The notes beneath the pieces were generated by a model, which was not told where the DNA came from, searched no databases, and was given only the letters and a program-made list of their open reading frames with translations. A DNA stretch of 64,000 nucleotides from CAVQBL01 sp963710715 (lineage in GTDB: Bacteria > Pseudomonadota > Gammaproteobacteria > DSM-16500), in assembly GCA_963710715.1 (NCBI GenBank), contig CAVQBL010000016.1, forward strand, positions 434,001-498,000, read 5' to 3'. The position numbers and the translations under genes are program-made. Position 1 is the stretch's first letter. The number at the start of each line of letters is the position of its first letter. Shown one piece after another: positions 9,552 to 18,260 of the stretch.

Positions 9552-10223
9552 TTAACTTGTTAAAAACGTTGATTTCCTCAGCCAGTTTTTATCTGGGTAG
9601 TATGCAACGAGTAAAGAGTTTCCTTTAATCGTATTAATCAGTGGGCGTACAATCTGTGGATCAACTGCAGGACAACCCCAACTCCTACCTAAATAGCCAT
9701 GTCTTCTTGAGCTGACATACCATGCACCATGCATCACAACTTTACGACTATAAGCATTATCATTGATACCACGCTCTAAGCCGTGTAAGCGCAATGCATA
9801 ACCCTTGCCACCTACGTATGAGTCTCGTGTTACATAGACACCTATACTGGATTTTAAACTGCCGTGCGTATTAGAGAAAGAGGTTGCCATAATATTTCCA
9901 CTATTTTTTCCATGAGCAACCCAGGTATTGTATAAGACTTTACCGTGTTTTAAGTCAACTACCCATAATCTTCGTTCTGTTGAGGGTTTGGTAAAATCAA
10001 TAATAGTTAAATATTGTTTAACATGCATGCCTTTGCGTTGTGCTTTTTTATAAGCATTGACGCTCAGTTTTAATACCTTGGGATCAAGATTACTGGCTTG
10101 TCTTTGAATGCTTTGCACGTTTTGATCGACTAGTTGGGATGGTACATCGTTATAAGAGAAGGGTCCCCAGCCAACAATAGATAATAAAGCCAAAGTACAT
10201 AATAAAGATTTAACAGTTTTCAT
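9552..10223 (-). CDS. L,D-transpeptidase catalytic-domain protein (YkuD_2 family)
   Basis: A second murein L,D-transpeptidase-type enzyme, 223 residues. The N-terminal hydrophobic stretch (LLCTLALLSIVGW) is a signal peptide or anchor. The catalytic region spans about 75-215: WVAHGKNSG, a conserved LHGLE block, His165 in VMHGA and Cys184 in SWGCPAV, the Cys box of the YkuD_2 branch (distinct from the GCIR box of its neighbour). The start ATG has GAGGAAAA upstream. It leads the two-gene operon. The two enzymes belong to different subfamilies, so they are not a recent duplication, and differing substrates are likely. Confidence 0.85.
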   Translation of the reverse strand: MKTVKSLLCTLALLSIVGWGPFSYNDVPSQLVDQNVQSIQRQASNLDPKVLKLSVNAYKKAQRKGMHVKQYLTIIDFTKPSTERRLWVVDLKHGKVLYNTWVAHGKNSGNIMATSFSNTHGSLKSSIGVYVTRDSYVGGKGYALRLHGLERGINDNAYSRKVVMHGAWYVSSRRHGYLGRSWGCPAVDPQIVRPLINTIKGNSLLVAYYPDKNWLRKSTFLTS

Positions 10224-10524
10224 ATCGCTATTTTCCTCGTTTTATAAGTATTAATCTATGTGTTACATGTATATGTATACACAAATAGAGGCTCTTTAGA
10301 GCTCTTGTGGTAATCCTGGTGGGCTACTCATTTTTTGTAGCCTAGATGATCAGATAATGATCTGGAATGCATATGATTAACCAAATACTGATCGCTGTCA
10401 AACATATTGATCAAAAAATAATCAGTTATCTTAAGATTTCCTTAAGATAAATATGCATTCATGAACGTTATTGCGTAAACTGGACTTTGGCCATTTTTAA
10501 ATTAAGGGAGAGGTAAGAGGTCCC
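10224..10524. other. 300-bp intergenic region with small hairpins
   Basis: It separates two co-directional minus-strand units, so it should hold the promoter of the L,D-transpeptidase operon and the end of nothing else. Visible structures are a GGCTAC/GTAGCC stem around a T-rich loop (10322-10342), near-palindromic GATCAGATAATGATCT at about 10349, and CTTAAGAT repeats at about 10430-10450. No gene, tRNA or known riboswitch was recognised. Confidence 0.4.
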
Positions 10525-12126
10525 CTAAGGTCCTTCTAGTAATGGAGCAGAGGCAGCAGGAGGGGCCAGGAGTATCTCTATGGTGCTTGGAGGATTTGTG
10601 GTTGTCTGGTGGCCGCTTGCTCCCCAAAATGATGGGCGCCACTGCCACCATGATCCTGATGACGATGGCTCCCTTTCCAACCTCTTTTTCAATCGCCCTT
10701 CCAACAAAGTGCGTTCCTTTATAAAATCTTCTATCAATTCAAAATGAGTTTTATTATTTACACTAATACCGTAGTCTCCAGCGATATCTGTAACTAGCTT
10801 GCATTCATCTTTGTTAAGACCACCAAATATTCTTGAACAGCTGGGAGCAAAAGGCGTGTTAAGAACACGTCTATCAAAAATATGCGTATATCGCGCCATT
10901 GCTAGAAGAAAAGCGGGAGTAACCACCCCAAACGCTGACACAATACCAGCGAACTCTGGATAATGACCGACCAAATTAAAAAGCCGATTAGCAGGAGGAA
11001 GAGGACGTTTCGCTTCTTCCCTCTTAAGTGCGTTTGTCATGCTATTGATATCATTTGTATATGTCTCATTTGCATTCTTTTGATCCTTATTACACTGCTT
11101 TATCAGGTTAGTTGTTTTATTCTTATACTCCGTTGTCTCGTTCTTTTTTGCCTTATCATACCAGTCTGCCTCTGCAGTCATATTTTTATCATACACTGCT
11201 TTAAGTTGCTGTATTTTAGCTTTATTAGCTTGAAATTCTGCAGTAATAGGACTACACAGCTTTGTAATGGGAGCATTACAGGGGTCATTATCAACTGTAA
11301 TAAAACTTGGCAACTGCTGATCCAAAGTAAGACAATAATGCGTGTTTGAAGCTATGTATCGCTGAATCTCTTTATCACAAGGATATCCATTACAAAAAGC
11401 CATTTCCAAAGGCAAATAGTCCCTACAAAAAGAATAAGATTCTTTGTAGTTGGCCAGTTTCTCTAATGGAGTCTCGGAACATCCTTCCCCAGGTGTACTA
11501 CTTATTAGGTCTTTGCAAGCTACAGTCTCAGATGATGACGCCATTGACGAAAGCTTCCGAAAAAGCTCCCGCGGAATCTGCGGCAGAATAGACATCCATA
11601 GAAACATCCACTCCGGATCAAAAGTGGTAACACTCCAATGGATAGATGCCGTAAGATTTGTCCGCAAAAATTGAGTCACATTCGCTAAACGGTTATTTAA
11701 AACTACCTCTTTCTCATCGAGTGAACGGAATTCATTATTGTATGTATTCGTGTACGTAGCAGTTGTAACGTTGTATCTGCGTGTTATGTTGAATAATTTT
11801 GCAACGTGCTCAGTTGTATATTTCTCGTCTGTAGCACTGCATGTCTCTGTGATATTTCTAGTTTGATTCTGATATTGTTCTGTGCTCAACTTGGTTGCAA
11901 TATCGTATTTAGCTTTAGCCTGATTGACTTTATTATTAAATGCATTCAAGTCGCTATCGTACGTCTGTTGTTTTTGCTGATGAATAGTTTCACCAATCAG
12001 AGCAATGAGTGACCAAGCTAAGGCTGCATAGGATAAAACTGATATAGGTCCGGTAACAGGCCTTCTTAGTAATTTAATGATTCCTTCTAATATTTTTATT
12101 TTGGAGCGTAACTCATCTACACTCAT
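10525..12126 (-). CDS. Unrecognised Cys-rich, N-x-T-rich membrane protein
   Basis: No family recognised; 533 residues. An N-terminal membrane segment (about 28-46, VLSYAALAWSLIALIG) is followed by a long polar region to about 400, then a second clear segment (FAGIVSAFGVVTPAFLLAMA, about 405-425). A shorter hydrophobic stretch lies near 173-186 (WMFLWMSILPQIP). The intervening region has coiled-coil-like polar helices, ten of the protein's twelve cysteines, and many N-x-T triplets (eleven in the protein, for example NQT, NIT, NVT, NLT, NMT, NET, NKT). The last 60 residues are Ser/Trp/Pro-rich. The start ATG has AAGGTGG just upstream. It is monocistronic. Even Cys content and sequons would suit a protein whose loop faces an oxidising compartment, possibly host endomembrane; this is inference. 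Confidence 0.6.
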   Translation of the reverse strand: MSVDELRSKIKILEGIIKLLRRPVTGPISVLSYAALAWSLIALIGETIHQQKQQTYDSDLNAFNNKVNQAKAKYDIATKLSTEQYQNQTRNITETCSATDEKYTTEHVAKLFNITRRYNVTTATYTNTYNNEFRSLDEKEVVLNNRLANVTQFLRTNLTASIHWSVTTFDPEWMFLWMSILPQIPRELFRKLSSMASSSETVACKDLISSTPGEGCSETPLEKLANYKESYSFCRDYLPLEMAFCNGYPCDKEIQRYIASNTHYCLTLDQQLPSFITVDNDPCNAPITKLCSPITAEFQANKAKIQQLKAVYDKNMTAEADWYDKAKKNETTEYKNKTTNLIKQCNKDQKNANETYTNDINSMTNALKREEAKRPLPPANRLFNLVGHYPEFAGIVSAFGVVTPAFLLAMARYTHIFDRRVLNTPFAPSCSRIFGGLNKDECKLVTDIAGDYGISVNNKTHFELIEDFIKERTLLEGRLKKRLEREPSSSGSWWQWRPSFWGASGHQTTTNPPSTIEILLAPPAASAPLLEGP

Positions 12127-12301
12127 TCCACCTTCTATTTGTTCAGCTGTAATACCTTTTGGCGCGTATTTTTACCTCTTTTTGTTTAGTAATTGCGCTA
12201 ACAATAGCTTACAGGTAAATTAATGTCAACAAACCCCGCCGGACTGGCTAAACCCTCCAAAAAACGGTATAGTTTCTAATCAAATTACCCGAGAGGTGTG
12301 G

Positions 12302-13462
12302 ATGAGTAAGTCAAATAAGATTCGAGTTGCGGTTCTATATGGTGGTCGTTCAGGTGAGCACGAAGTGTCTTTAGCGTCGGCAACCAGCGTAATCCAAAAC
12401 TTGGATAGAACTTTATTCGATGTCATTCCCATCGGGATCGACAAACAAGGCAGCTGGTTTTTAGGGGATGATGTTTTAAAAAAAGAATTACCTGCTCCTG
12501 GTATGCTGCGCTTGCAACGCGATGCCGATAGAATGCTATTCAACCCAGATTTAATTTGTAAGGCCGTAAAACAAACCCAGCCCAGCGATTTATTATCCAA
12601 GATGAATAAATCCGGGCGTTTGTTTGATGTCGTTTTTCCTGTCATCCATGGACCACTCTGCGAAGATGGCACTGTGCAAGGGCTATTAGAATTAGCAGAT
12701 CTTCCCTATGTGGGTTGCGGCGTATTGTCATCCGCAGTTGGCATGGATAAAGACGTTTCAAAACGGTTAATTCGAGAAGCAGGTATGCGCGTCCCGCCTT
12801 TTCTCGTCATTAAGCGCGGAGAGTGGGACCAAGATCCTAAACAATTTTGTCAGCGTGTGAGTGAAAAATTGCGGTATCCCGTATTTGTAAAACCAGCAAA
12901 CACGGGTTCCAGTGTAGGCGTTCAAAAAGTAAAAACACCCCAGGAATTAGCCGCAGCGATTACGAATGCATTTCAATACGATACGAAAGTATTGGTTGAG
13001 CAAGGCATAGATGCGATGGAAATAGAAGTTGCTGTGCTGGAATCACTGGCCTATGGAGTAGATCCCATCGTCAGTGTTCCTGGGGAAGTGAAGCCCACAG
13101 GGAAACATGAATTTTATTCCTATGCATCTAAATATATGGATGAAAACGGTGCGGAACTGATTATTCCAGCGCCCCTTGCAAAAGAAATGCAAGAAAAAAT
13201 TAAACACATAGCGAAAGAAATTTTTAACTTGCTTGAATGCGAAGGAATGGCACGTGTGGACTTGTTCCTTGAGCGTAACACGAGTCAAATTTATTTTAAT
13301 GAAGTGAACACCATTCCTGGGTTCACTAAAATTAGTATGTACCCAAAACTGATGATAGCTTCAGGGATGAACTATTCTGAATTACTCACGCACTTAATTA
13401 AATTGGCAATTGCCAGACATGCACGGAAAAGCAAATTAAGTCATGACTTTGTTGCGGTTTGA
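12302..13462 (+). CDS. ddl: D-alanine--D-alanine ligase
   Basis: ATP-grasp ligase making the D-Ala-D-Ala dipeptide for peptidoglycan precursors in the cytoplasm; 386 residues. It has the N-terminal signature GGRSGEHEVS, the large loop with VFVKPANTGSSVG, and the C-terminal ATP/metal-binding signature FNEVNTIPGFTKISMYP. I prefer ATG 12302, 5 nt after GAGAGG, over the in-frame GTG at 12296. It stands alone rather than in the dcw cell-division cluster. A dispersed repeat follows immediately after the stop. Confidence 0.95.
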   Translation: MSKSNKIRVAVLYGGRSGEHEVSLASATSVIQNLDRTLFDVIPIGIDKQGSWFLGDDVLKKELPAPGMLRLQRDADRMLFNPDLICKAVKQTQPSDLLSKMNKSGRLFDVVFPVIHGPLCEDGTVQGLLELADLPYVGCGVLSSAVGMDKDVSKRLIREAGMRVPPFLVIKRGEWDQDPKQFCQRVSEKLRYPVFVKPANTGSSVGVQKVKTPQELAAAITNAFQYDTKVLVEQGIDAMEIEVAVLESLAYGVDPIVSVPGEVKPTGKHEFYSYASKYMDENGAELIIPAPLAKEMQEKIKHIAKEIFNLLECEGMARVDLFLERNTSQIYFNEVNTIPGFTKISMYPKLMIASGMNYSELLTHLIKLAIARHARKSKLSHDFVAV

Positions 13463-13466
13463 TGGT

Positions 13467-13546
13467 AACTATTCTCGTCATTGCGAGCCTCTCGCTTTAG
13501 CTTTATGTGAGGCGTGGCAATCCAGTAATGGTGATAAGTGACGGCG
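13467..13546. repeat. Dispersed repeat, short form
   Basis: Starts AACTATTC then CGTCATTGCGAG, runs through a CTTTAGCTTTATGTGAGG segment and GGCAATCCAG, and ends GTGATAAGTGACGGCGTGA. It is nearly identical to the copy at 28310-28400, differing in a few bases. It lies in the gap between the convergent ddl and msrA stops. Confidence 0.75.
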
Positions 13547-13557
13547 TGATGTTCACA

Positions 13558-14022
13558 TCAACAATGCGATTTCCCTTGTTTCTCTAAATAGCGTTGATGA
13601 TACTCTTCAGCACGATAAAACTGTGTTGCTGGGAGAATTTGCGTGACAATTGGCTTAGAGAATTTTTTAGATTGAATGAATTCTTCTTTTGATTTTAATG
13701 CTGCAGCGTGTTGTTCTTGCGTGTGATAAAAAATAACGGAGCGATATTGTGTGCCAAAATCAGGACCTTGAGAGTTCAGTGTTGTAGGATTGTGATTATT
13801 CCAAAATATATCTAATAATTTTTCATAAGAAATTTTATTGGGATCATAGGTCACTTGGACTGCTTCAGCGTGTCCTGTGGTGTCAGAGCAAACCATTTTA
13901 TACGTTGGATTTGGAATATGCCCGCCGATATAACCGACTTGTGTGTCTATCACTCCATCGAGTTGACGAAATAATTCTTCAACTCCCCAAAAACATCCTG
14001 CTGCGAATGTGGCTTGTAGCAT
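13558..14022 (-). CDS. msrA: Peptide methionine-S-sulfoxide reductase MsrA
   Basis: Repairs oxidised methionine in proteins. The catalytic GCFWGVEELF motif begins eight residues from the start. The body is typical (GYIGGHIPNPTYKMVCSDTTG, HAEAVQVTYDP, FWNNHNPTT, QYRSVIFYH). The frame is open from 14094, but ATG 14022 has AAGGAGAA 8-12 nt upstream and gives the usual 154-residue protein; the longer start would overlap the ABC ATPase gene. The gene follows that ATPase by 13 nt and is probably co-transcribed with the ABC importer operon. Confidence 0.92.
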   Translation of the reverse strand: MLQATFAAGCFWGVEELFRQLDGVIDTQVGYIGGHIPNPTYKMVCSDTTGHAEAVQVTYDPNKISYEKLLDIFWNNHNPTTLNSQGPDFGTQYRSVIFYHTQEQHAAALKSKEEFIQSKKFSKPIVTQILPATQFYRAEEYHQRYLEKQGKSHC

Positions 14023-14035
14023 GAAAACTTCTCCT

Positions 14036-14782
14036 TTAATAACACGCCGCCAACAATGCTTCCTTATCCAATGCCGATTTTTCTTCGTGATCAATGGTAG
14101 TAAAAATTTCTCCGTGTTTTAACGCGAGAATACGATTACCGTAATGCATAGCAATATCTAAATCGTGAGTAGTCAGTATGCAAGTAATATTATTTTTTTT
14201 CACTATATCTAAGGTCAGTGTCATTAATTGATCCGCAGATTTAGGATCCAGCGCGCTGGTGTGTTCATCGAGTAATAAAACACGCGGAGGTTTAAGTACG
14301 CTGAGTGCGAGCGCCAACGCTTGTTTTTCACCGCCAGATAATTTTTCAACCACTTGATCTAGTTTTTTTGCTAAATTTACATTGAATTTTTTTAAATACT
14401 CCGAAAAAAAATCACGCTCTTCTTTATCACGTATGGAAAATAATTTTGAATCATACCTTTGTTTGGCTAATAAACAGTTTTCAAATAATGTTAACGATAC
14501 AAATAACGATTCATGATGATCTTGTGTCAGTGTAACTATTGTTTGGCTGAGTGCATGCGTAGAATAATCTGCTAAAGATTTTTCATATAAAAAAATTTTT
14601 CCTGCTGTGGGTTCATAATGCCGATATAATAATTTTAATAAAGAACTTTTCCCTGAACCATTGCTGCCAAGAATAACAATAAAATCGCCTTCAGAAACGG
14701 TGTAGTTAATATTTTCTAAAATAGGTTTTTCTACTTGAGGAATTTTGAGTGTAACGTTTTCAATCCTGAATGCGGAGGTCAT
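14036..14782 (-). CDS. ABC transporter ATP-binding protein of a TrpX/BmpC-type importer
   Basis: ATPase subunit of the importer encoded by the next two upstream genes; 248 residues. Walker A is GSNGSGKSS (about 39-47), signature LSGGEKQAL (about 148), Walker B VLLLDEHTSALD (about 168-179) and H-loop TTHDLD. Its ATG overlaps the TGA of the restored permease reading frame as ATGA, a translational coupling arrangement. With an uncharacterised-type substrate-binding lipoprotein and a BPD_transp_2-like permease, this matches the importer family that includes streptococcal TrpXYZ; the substrate here is unknown. Confidence 0.88.
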   Translation of the reverse strand: MTSAFRIENVTLKIPQVEKPILENINYTVSEGDFIVILGSNGSGKSSLLKLLYRHYEPTAGKIFLYEKSLADYSTHALSQTIVTLTQDHHESLFVSLTLFENCLLAKQRYDSKLFSIRDKEERDFFSEYLKKFNVNLAKKLDQVVEKLSGGEKQALALALSVLKPPRVLLLDEHTSALDPKSADQLMTLTLDIVKKNNITCILTTHDLDIAMHYGNRILALKHGEIFTTIDHEEKSALDKEALLAACY

Positions 14783-15661
14783 GTTCTATTCCTCGCTATG
14801 GCAGGATTCATGGCGGCACGTAAAAAGAAAATTAACACCAAACCTAAAGCTAATTTCAAGTAAAGTGGATTAATACCGACGCGTAGTAAGGTGTTTAATG
14901 CAAAAAAGTATAATAATACACCGCTTAAACAAGCAAAAAATTCTGCAGTAACGCGCAGCAGAGATTTTTTTTGTAATAATGCGCACTAATTGCTGGCCCA
15001 AAATAATTGTTCCAATGCCTATTAGCATCATGCCAAAACCCATGTTGATATCCGCATAACCAACGGTTTGTGCGGTTAAACAGCCGGCGGCAGCGGAGAG
15101 TGCATTGGTTAAAGCAAAACCCGCTGTGCGATAAAGCTCAATATTTTTCCCTAAACGTTTTAAGAGATTGGGGTTGTCACCCAAAGCGCGTAACATTAAA
15201 CCGAAACGCGATCCCATGAGTAAGCACGCACTGATACAGAGTGCTGCACTTAAACATGCTACAAGAACCCATCCATACAAATCACTGGTAGCAAATGCTT
15301 TCGATAATAATGTTGTTTCAGAAAGTAAATTAATATTAGGACGTCCCATTAATATTAAATTTCCGCTAGTAAGGATGAATGTAGCGAGTACGCCCGCGAG
15401 TAAGGGATCAATTTTACCGCCTCTTTGTATCAAGCTAACCATGACGCCTGCCAGCGCGCCTGACAGTAAAGCGCATAGTGTTGCCAATTCAGGTGATACA
15501 CCCAGAGTAATTAAACGTGCGAATACGCCAGCGCCTAAGACAAAACTGCCGTCCACTGTCATATCGGTAGCGCGTAAAATGGTGTAGCTAATGCTAATGC
15601 CTAATGCGAGAGGCAAAAAAGTGAGTGATTGTGTTATCGCAGCTAAAAGTATTGTAAACAT
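14779..15661 (-). CDS. ABC importer permease, frameshifted at an 8-base homopolymer
   Basis: Inner-membrane permease with many hydrophobic helices (SLTFLPLALGISISYTILRA; GSFVLGAGVFARLITLG) in the BPD_transp_2 style. As read, translation stops at 14870 after a nonsensical tail (ARYCRIFCLFKRC). Removing one base from the 8-T run at 14965-14972 (8 A in the mRNA) restores ...KKSLLRVTAEFF... and a hydrophobic C-terminus (LALGLVLIFFLRAAMNP), ending in a TGA that overlaps the ATPase start. The tight restored junction shows that the longer frame is ancestral. Either a genuine +1 mutation, RNA polymerase slippage on the A-run, or a sequencing error explains it. Confidence 0.8.
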
Positions 15662-15679
15662 AGTTTAATCAGCCATTAA

Positions 15680-16639
15680 TCAAAGAGGATGGATGCCATA
15701 CCCTAACCATTCCGCAGCAGCATTAATTTTCTCAACATCTTGTGCTTCTTGTTTTAATGCATTTTGATTAATGAATACGGTTAATTTTTTCATATCAATA
15801 ATAGGTAAGGTACACGCGGATTTACCAGAGAGAATTTCTGCAGCTAATTTTGCTCCAGCTGCGCCGATTTCACGTTCTGGTACACCGAGAGCAAAACCAG
15901 CGCCATTTTGAGCAGAGCCTTCGTCAGAAGTAATGAGTGGAATATGGCGTTCATTGGCAATTTTAGCGAGTGTGGCAATGCCACTTACAATTAAATGGTC
16001 TTTTAAAACAAAGATGCCTTCTGTTGCAGGTAATGTGTGTGCCACACTATAAAGATCAGGCAGGGTAGAGACCATCACATGATGAACAGTGATACCAAAT
16101 TGTTTTCCTGCTGCTATTGTTGTATTGACTTCAGGAAAAACTTTATTCGATGCGCTGTGAATTAACGTTAACCGAGTTAATTTTGGATAGGCGGCATGAA
16201 TAAAAGCAATTAATTTTTGCGGTGGAATTTCATCATGCACGATGGCTAGATTACATGGCTTAAGTTTTTTTCTATCTTGTTCAGAAAGCTCTGATGCTAA
16301 ACTTAGGATCGGTTGTAATTTTGATTTTATCATTGCCAATGTCATTTGAGTTGTATCCATACCAATAGGCACAATGAGCGCATAATTTTGATCACGCATT
16401 TGTTGGATAATGGCGCGTTGCATGTTGGGATCATTTTGCGCATTAGCGACTTTAATTTGTATGGGTTGAGTATAAAGTTTTTGTAATGTGTCCGAAAATC
16501 CTGCCACAATCTCTCGCATAGCAGTGTGTTCCAGTGGAACCACAATGCCAATTTTTACACCGGATGAAGATTTATCTTGGCAAGCAATTAAGCTGCAAGT
16601 GATCAGTAATATTGAAAGCAGGGCAATTAAAATTTTCAT
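15680..16639 (-). CDS. ABC importer substrate-binding lipoprotein (ABC_sub_bind family)
   Basis: Captures the importer's substrate at the outer face of the inner membrane; 319 residues. The signal peptide ends in a lipobox, CSLIAC, with the lipidated Cys at about residue 20. The mature part has the two-lobed fold pattern of the DUF534/TrpX family (KIGIVVPLEHTAMREIV; AQNDPNMQRAIIQQM; IPLITSDEGSAQNGAGFALG; GAAGAKLAAEILSG). It leads the operon with the permease 18 nt downstream. The family is linked to tryptophan or other small-molecule import in some bacteria; I cannot assign the ligand here. The start ATG has AGAGGTG upstream. Confidence 0.88.
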   Translation of the reverse strand: MKILIALLSILLITCSLIACQDKSSSGVKIGIVVPLEHTAMREIVAGFSDTLQKLYTQPIQIKVANAQNDPNMQRAIIQQMRDQNYALIVPIGMDTTQMTLAMIKSKLQPILSLASELSEQDRKKLKPCNLAIVHDEIPPQKLIAFIHAAYPKLTRLTLIHSASNKVFPEVNTTIAAGKQFGITVHHVMVSTLPDLYSVAHTLPATEGIFVLKDHLIVSGIATLAKIANERHIPLITSDEGSAQNGAGFALGVPEREIGAAGAKLAAEILSGKSACTLPIIDMKKLTVFINQNALKQEAQDVEKINAAAEWLGYGIHPL

Positions 16640-16710
16640 GGCAACACCTCTTGAACTTGTAATGTTACATCAGTACATGCGGGGTGTCAACATCTGATAT
16701 TCCGTACCTT

Positions 16711-16816
16711 CGTCATCGCGAGGCCGCGAAGCGCTTGGCCGTGGTGATCCAGAAACAAGAGCATTGCAACGTTCTCCTGGATTGCTTCGTCGTAAAAGGC
16801 ACTCCTCGCAATGACG
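16711..16816. repeat. Dispersed palindromic repeat, full form
   Basis: Begins CGTCATCGCGAG and ends CTCGCAATGACG, with GATCCAG and CTGGATTGCTTCGTCG in between, so both halves of the palindrome are present. It lies in the gap between the lipoprotein start and the pyk stop, ending 7 bases before pyk. Confidence 0.75.
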
Positions 16817-16823
16817 GCGCTGC

Positions 16824-18260
16824 TTACACTCCTCCCACCATCACAATTTTCATAGAATTAGTTCTACCATGAACACCGATCATATCGCCTTTGGTGATGA
16901 TCACAAGATCACCTTCTTTGACAATACCCAGTTGTTCTAATTCTTCAACTGCTGCGTGATTGAGAACGCGTCTATCAATATGTGTTGCATCAAATGAAAT
17001 GGGATAAACACCACGATACAGTGCCATCCTTCTTTGCGTGGCGGGGTGTCGACTTAAGCCATAAATTGGGATACCGGATTTAACCCGTGACATCCACAGA
17101 GGTGTGGTACCCGATTCAGTTAAAGCAATAATAGCTCTAATGTCCAAATGATTTGCTGTGTACATAGCTGCCATCGCAATGGCTTCATCCACATATTTAA
17201 AATGTATATCAGTGGAACGGTTCATCGCCTGTTCACGCAAGGTTTTTTCTGCACTTAAACAAACGCGATCCATGGCTAATACGGCTTTATCTGGATATTT
17301 TCCTACGGCGGTTTCGCCTGATAACATCACTGCATCTGTTCCATCGAGCACAGCATTTGCGACATCCGATACTTCAGCACGTGTAGGAATAGTGCTGTTA
17401 ATCATAGACTCAAGCATTTGTGTGGCGGTGATAACAGGTTTATTAAGTTTACGAGCTAAACGGATAATTTGTTTTTGCACGCCAGGAAGTTCAGCATCGC
17501 CGAGCTCAACACCTAAGTCACCACGCGCCACCATGACTGCATCCGAAGCGCGGATAATTTCATCAATGTTAGTCACGGCTTCAGTGCGTTCTATTTTAGC
17601 AATAATACCCGCGTGTCCCCCCGCTGTTTTAAGTAATGCGCGTGCTTCTTTAATATCATCGGCATTACGCGGAAAAGAAATTGCAATGTAGTCAACATCA
17701 AGACGTACCGCTTCTTTGAGGTCAGCGCGATCTTTATCGGTGAGAGCTTCAGCGGACAATCCACCACCCATACGATTGATGCCTTTGTTATTGGATAATT
17801 CTCCAGCGACAGACACTTGGCAAAAAATGCGTGCTCCTTCTATCTTTTTGACTTGCATGACGATGCGGCCATCATCTAATAATAATGTATCGCCAGGATG
17901 TACATCCTGAGGTAGGTTTTTATAATCTAGGCTCACGCTTTCTTCTGTTCCCGCATTGCCATCGAGTGCTGCATCTAAAATGAATGTTTGGCCTTCTTGC
18001 AATTGGATTTTTTGATTTTTGAATCGACCAATGCGGATTTTTGGACCTTGTAAATCAGCAAGAATGGCGACAGCTTTGCCAAACTCAGTAGCCAGCTCAC
18101 GCACTTTGTTGATGCGCGTAGCTTGCATTTCCACGGGTCCATGCGAAAAATTAGCACGGAATACATCTGCGCCAGCTAAAATGATGCGGCGCAATACTTC
18201 TGGATCATCCGTTGCAGGGCCAAGTGTGACGACAATTTTAGTGCGTCGTAAATGATTCAT
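16824..18260 (-). CDS. pyk: Pyruvate kinase
   Basis: Converts phosphoenolpyruvate and ADP to pyruvate and ATP, the last glycolytic step. It is 478 residues, full length. It opens RRTKIVVTLGPATDD, has the active-site block IIAKIERTEAV, the metal/PEP region MVARGDLGVELG and the ATQMLESMI block, and a C-terminal regulatory-type domain ending NSMKIVMVGG. Its ATG overlaps the pgk TGA by four bases (ATGA), so the two glycolytic genes are translationally coupled. Confidence 0.96.
   Translation of the reverse strand: MNHLRRTKIVVTLGPATDDPEVLRRIILAGADVFRANFSHGPVEMQATRINKVRELATEFGKAVAILADLQGPKIRIGRFKNQKIQLQEGQTFILDAALDGNAGTEESVSLDYKNLPQDVHPGDTLLLDDGRIVMQVKKIEGARIFCQVSVAGELSNNKGINRMGGGLSAEALTDKDRADLKEAVRLDVDYIAISFPRNADDIKEARALLKTAGGHAGIIAKIERTEAVTNIDEIIRASDAVMVARGDLGVELGDAELPGVQKQIIRLARKLNKPVITATQMLESMINSTIPTRAEVSDVANAVLDGTDAVMLSGETAVGKYPDKAVLAMDRVCLSAEKTLREQAMNRSTDIHFKYVDEAIAMAAMYTANHLDIRAIIALTESGTTPLWMSRVKSGIPIYGLSRHPATQRRMALYRGVYPISFDATHIDRRVLNHAAVEELEQLGIVKEGDLVIITKGDMIGVHGRTNSMKIVMVGGV

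Noticed and set aside
12280..12672. 130-codon minus-strand frame opposite the start of ddl
   Set aside because: Antisense to the conserved ATP-grasp N-terminus of Ddl; no independent support.
17158..17691. 177-codon open frame opposite pyk
   Set aside because: Antisense to a fully conserved pyruvate kinase gene; its composition (Ser/Ala/Arg) is typical of shadow frames.
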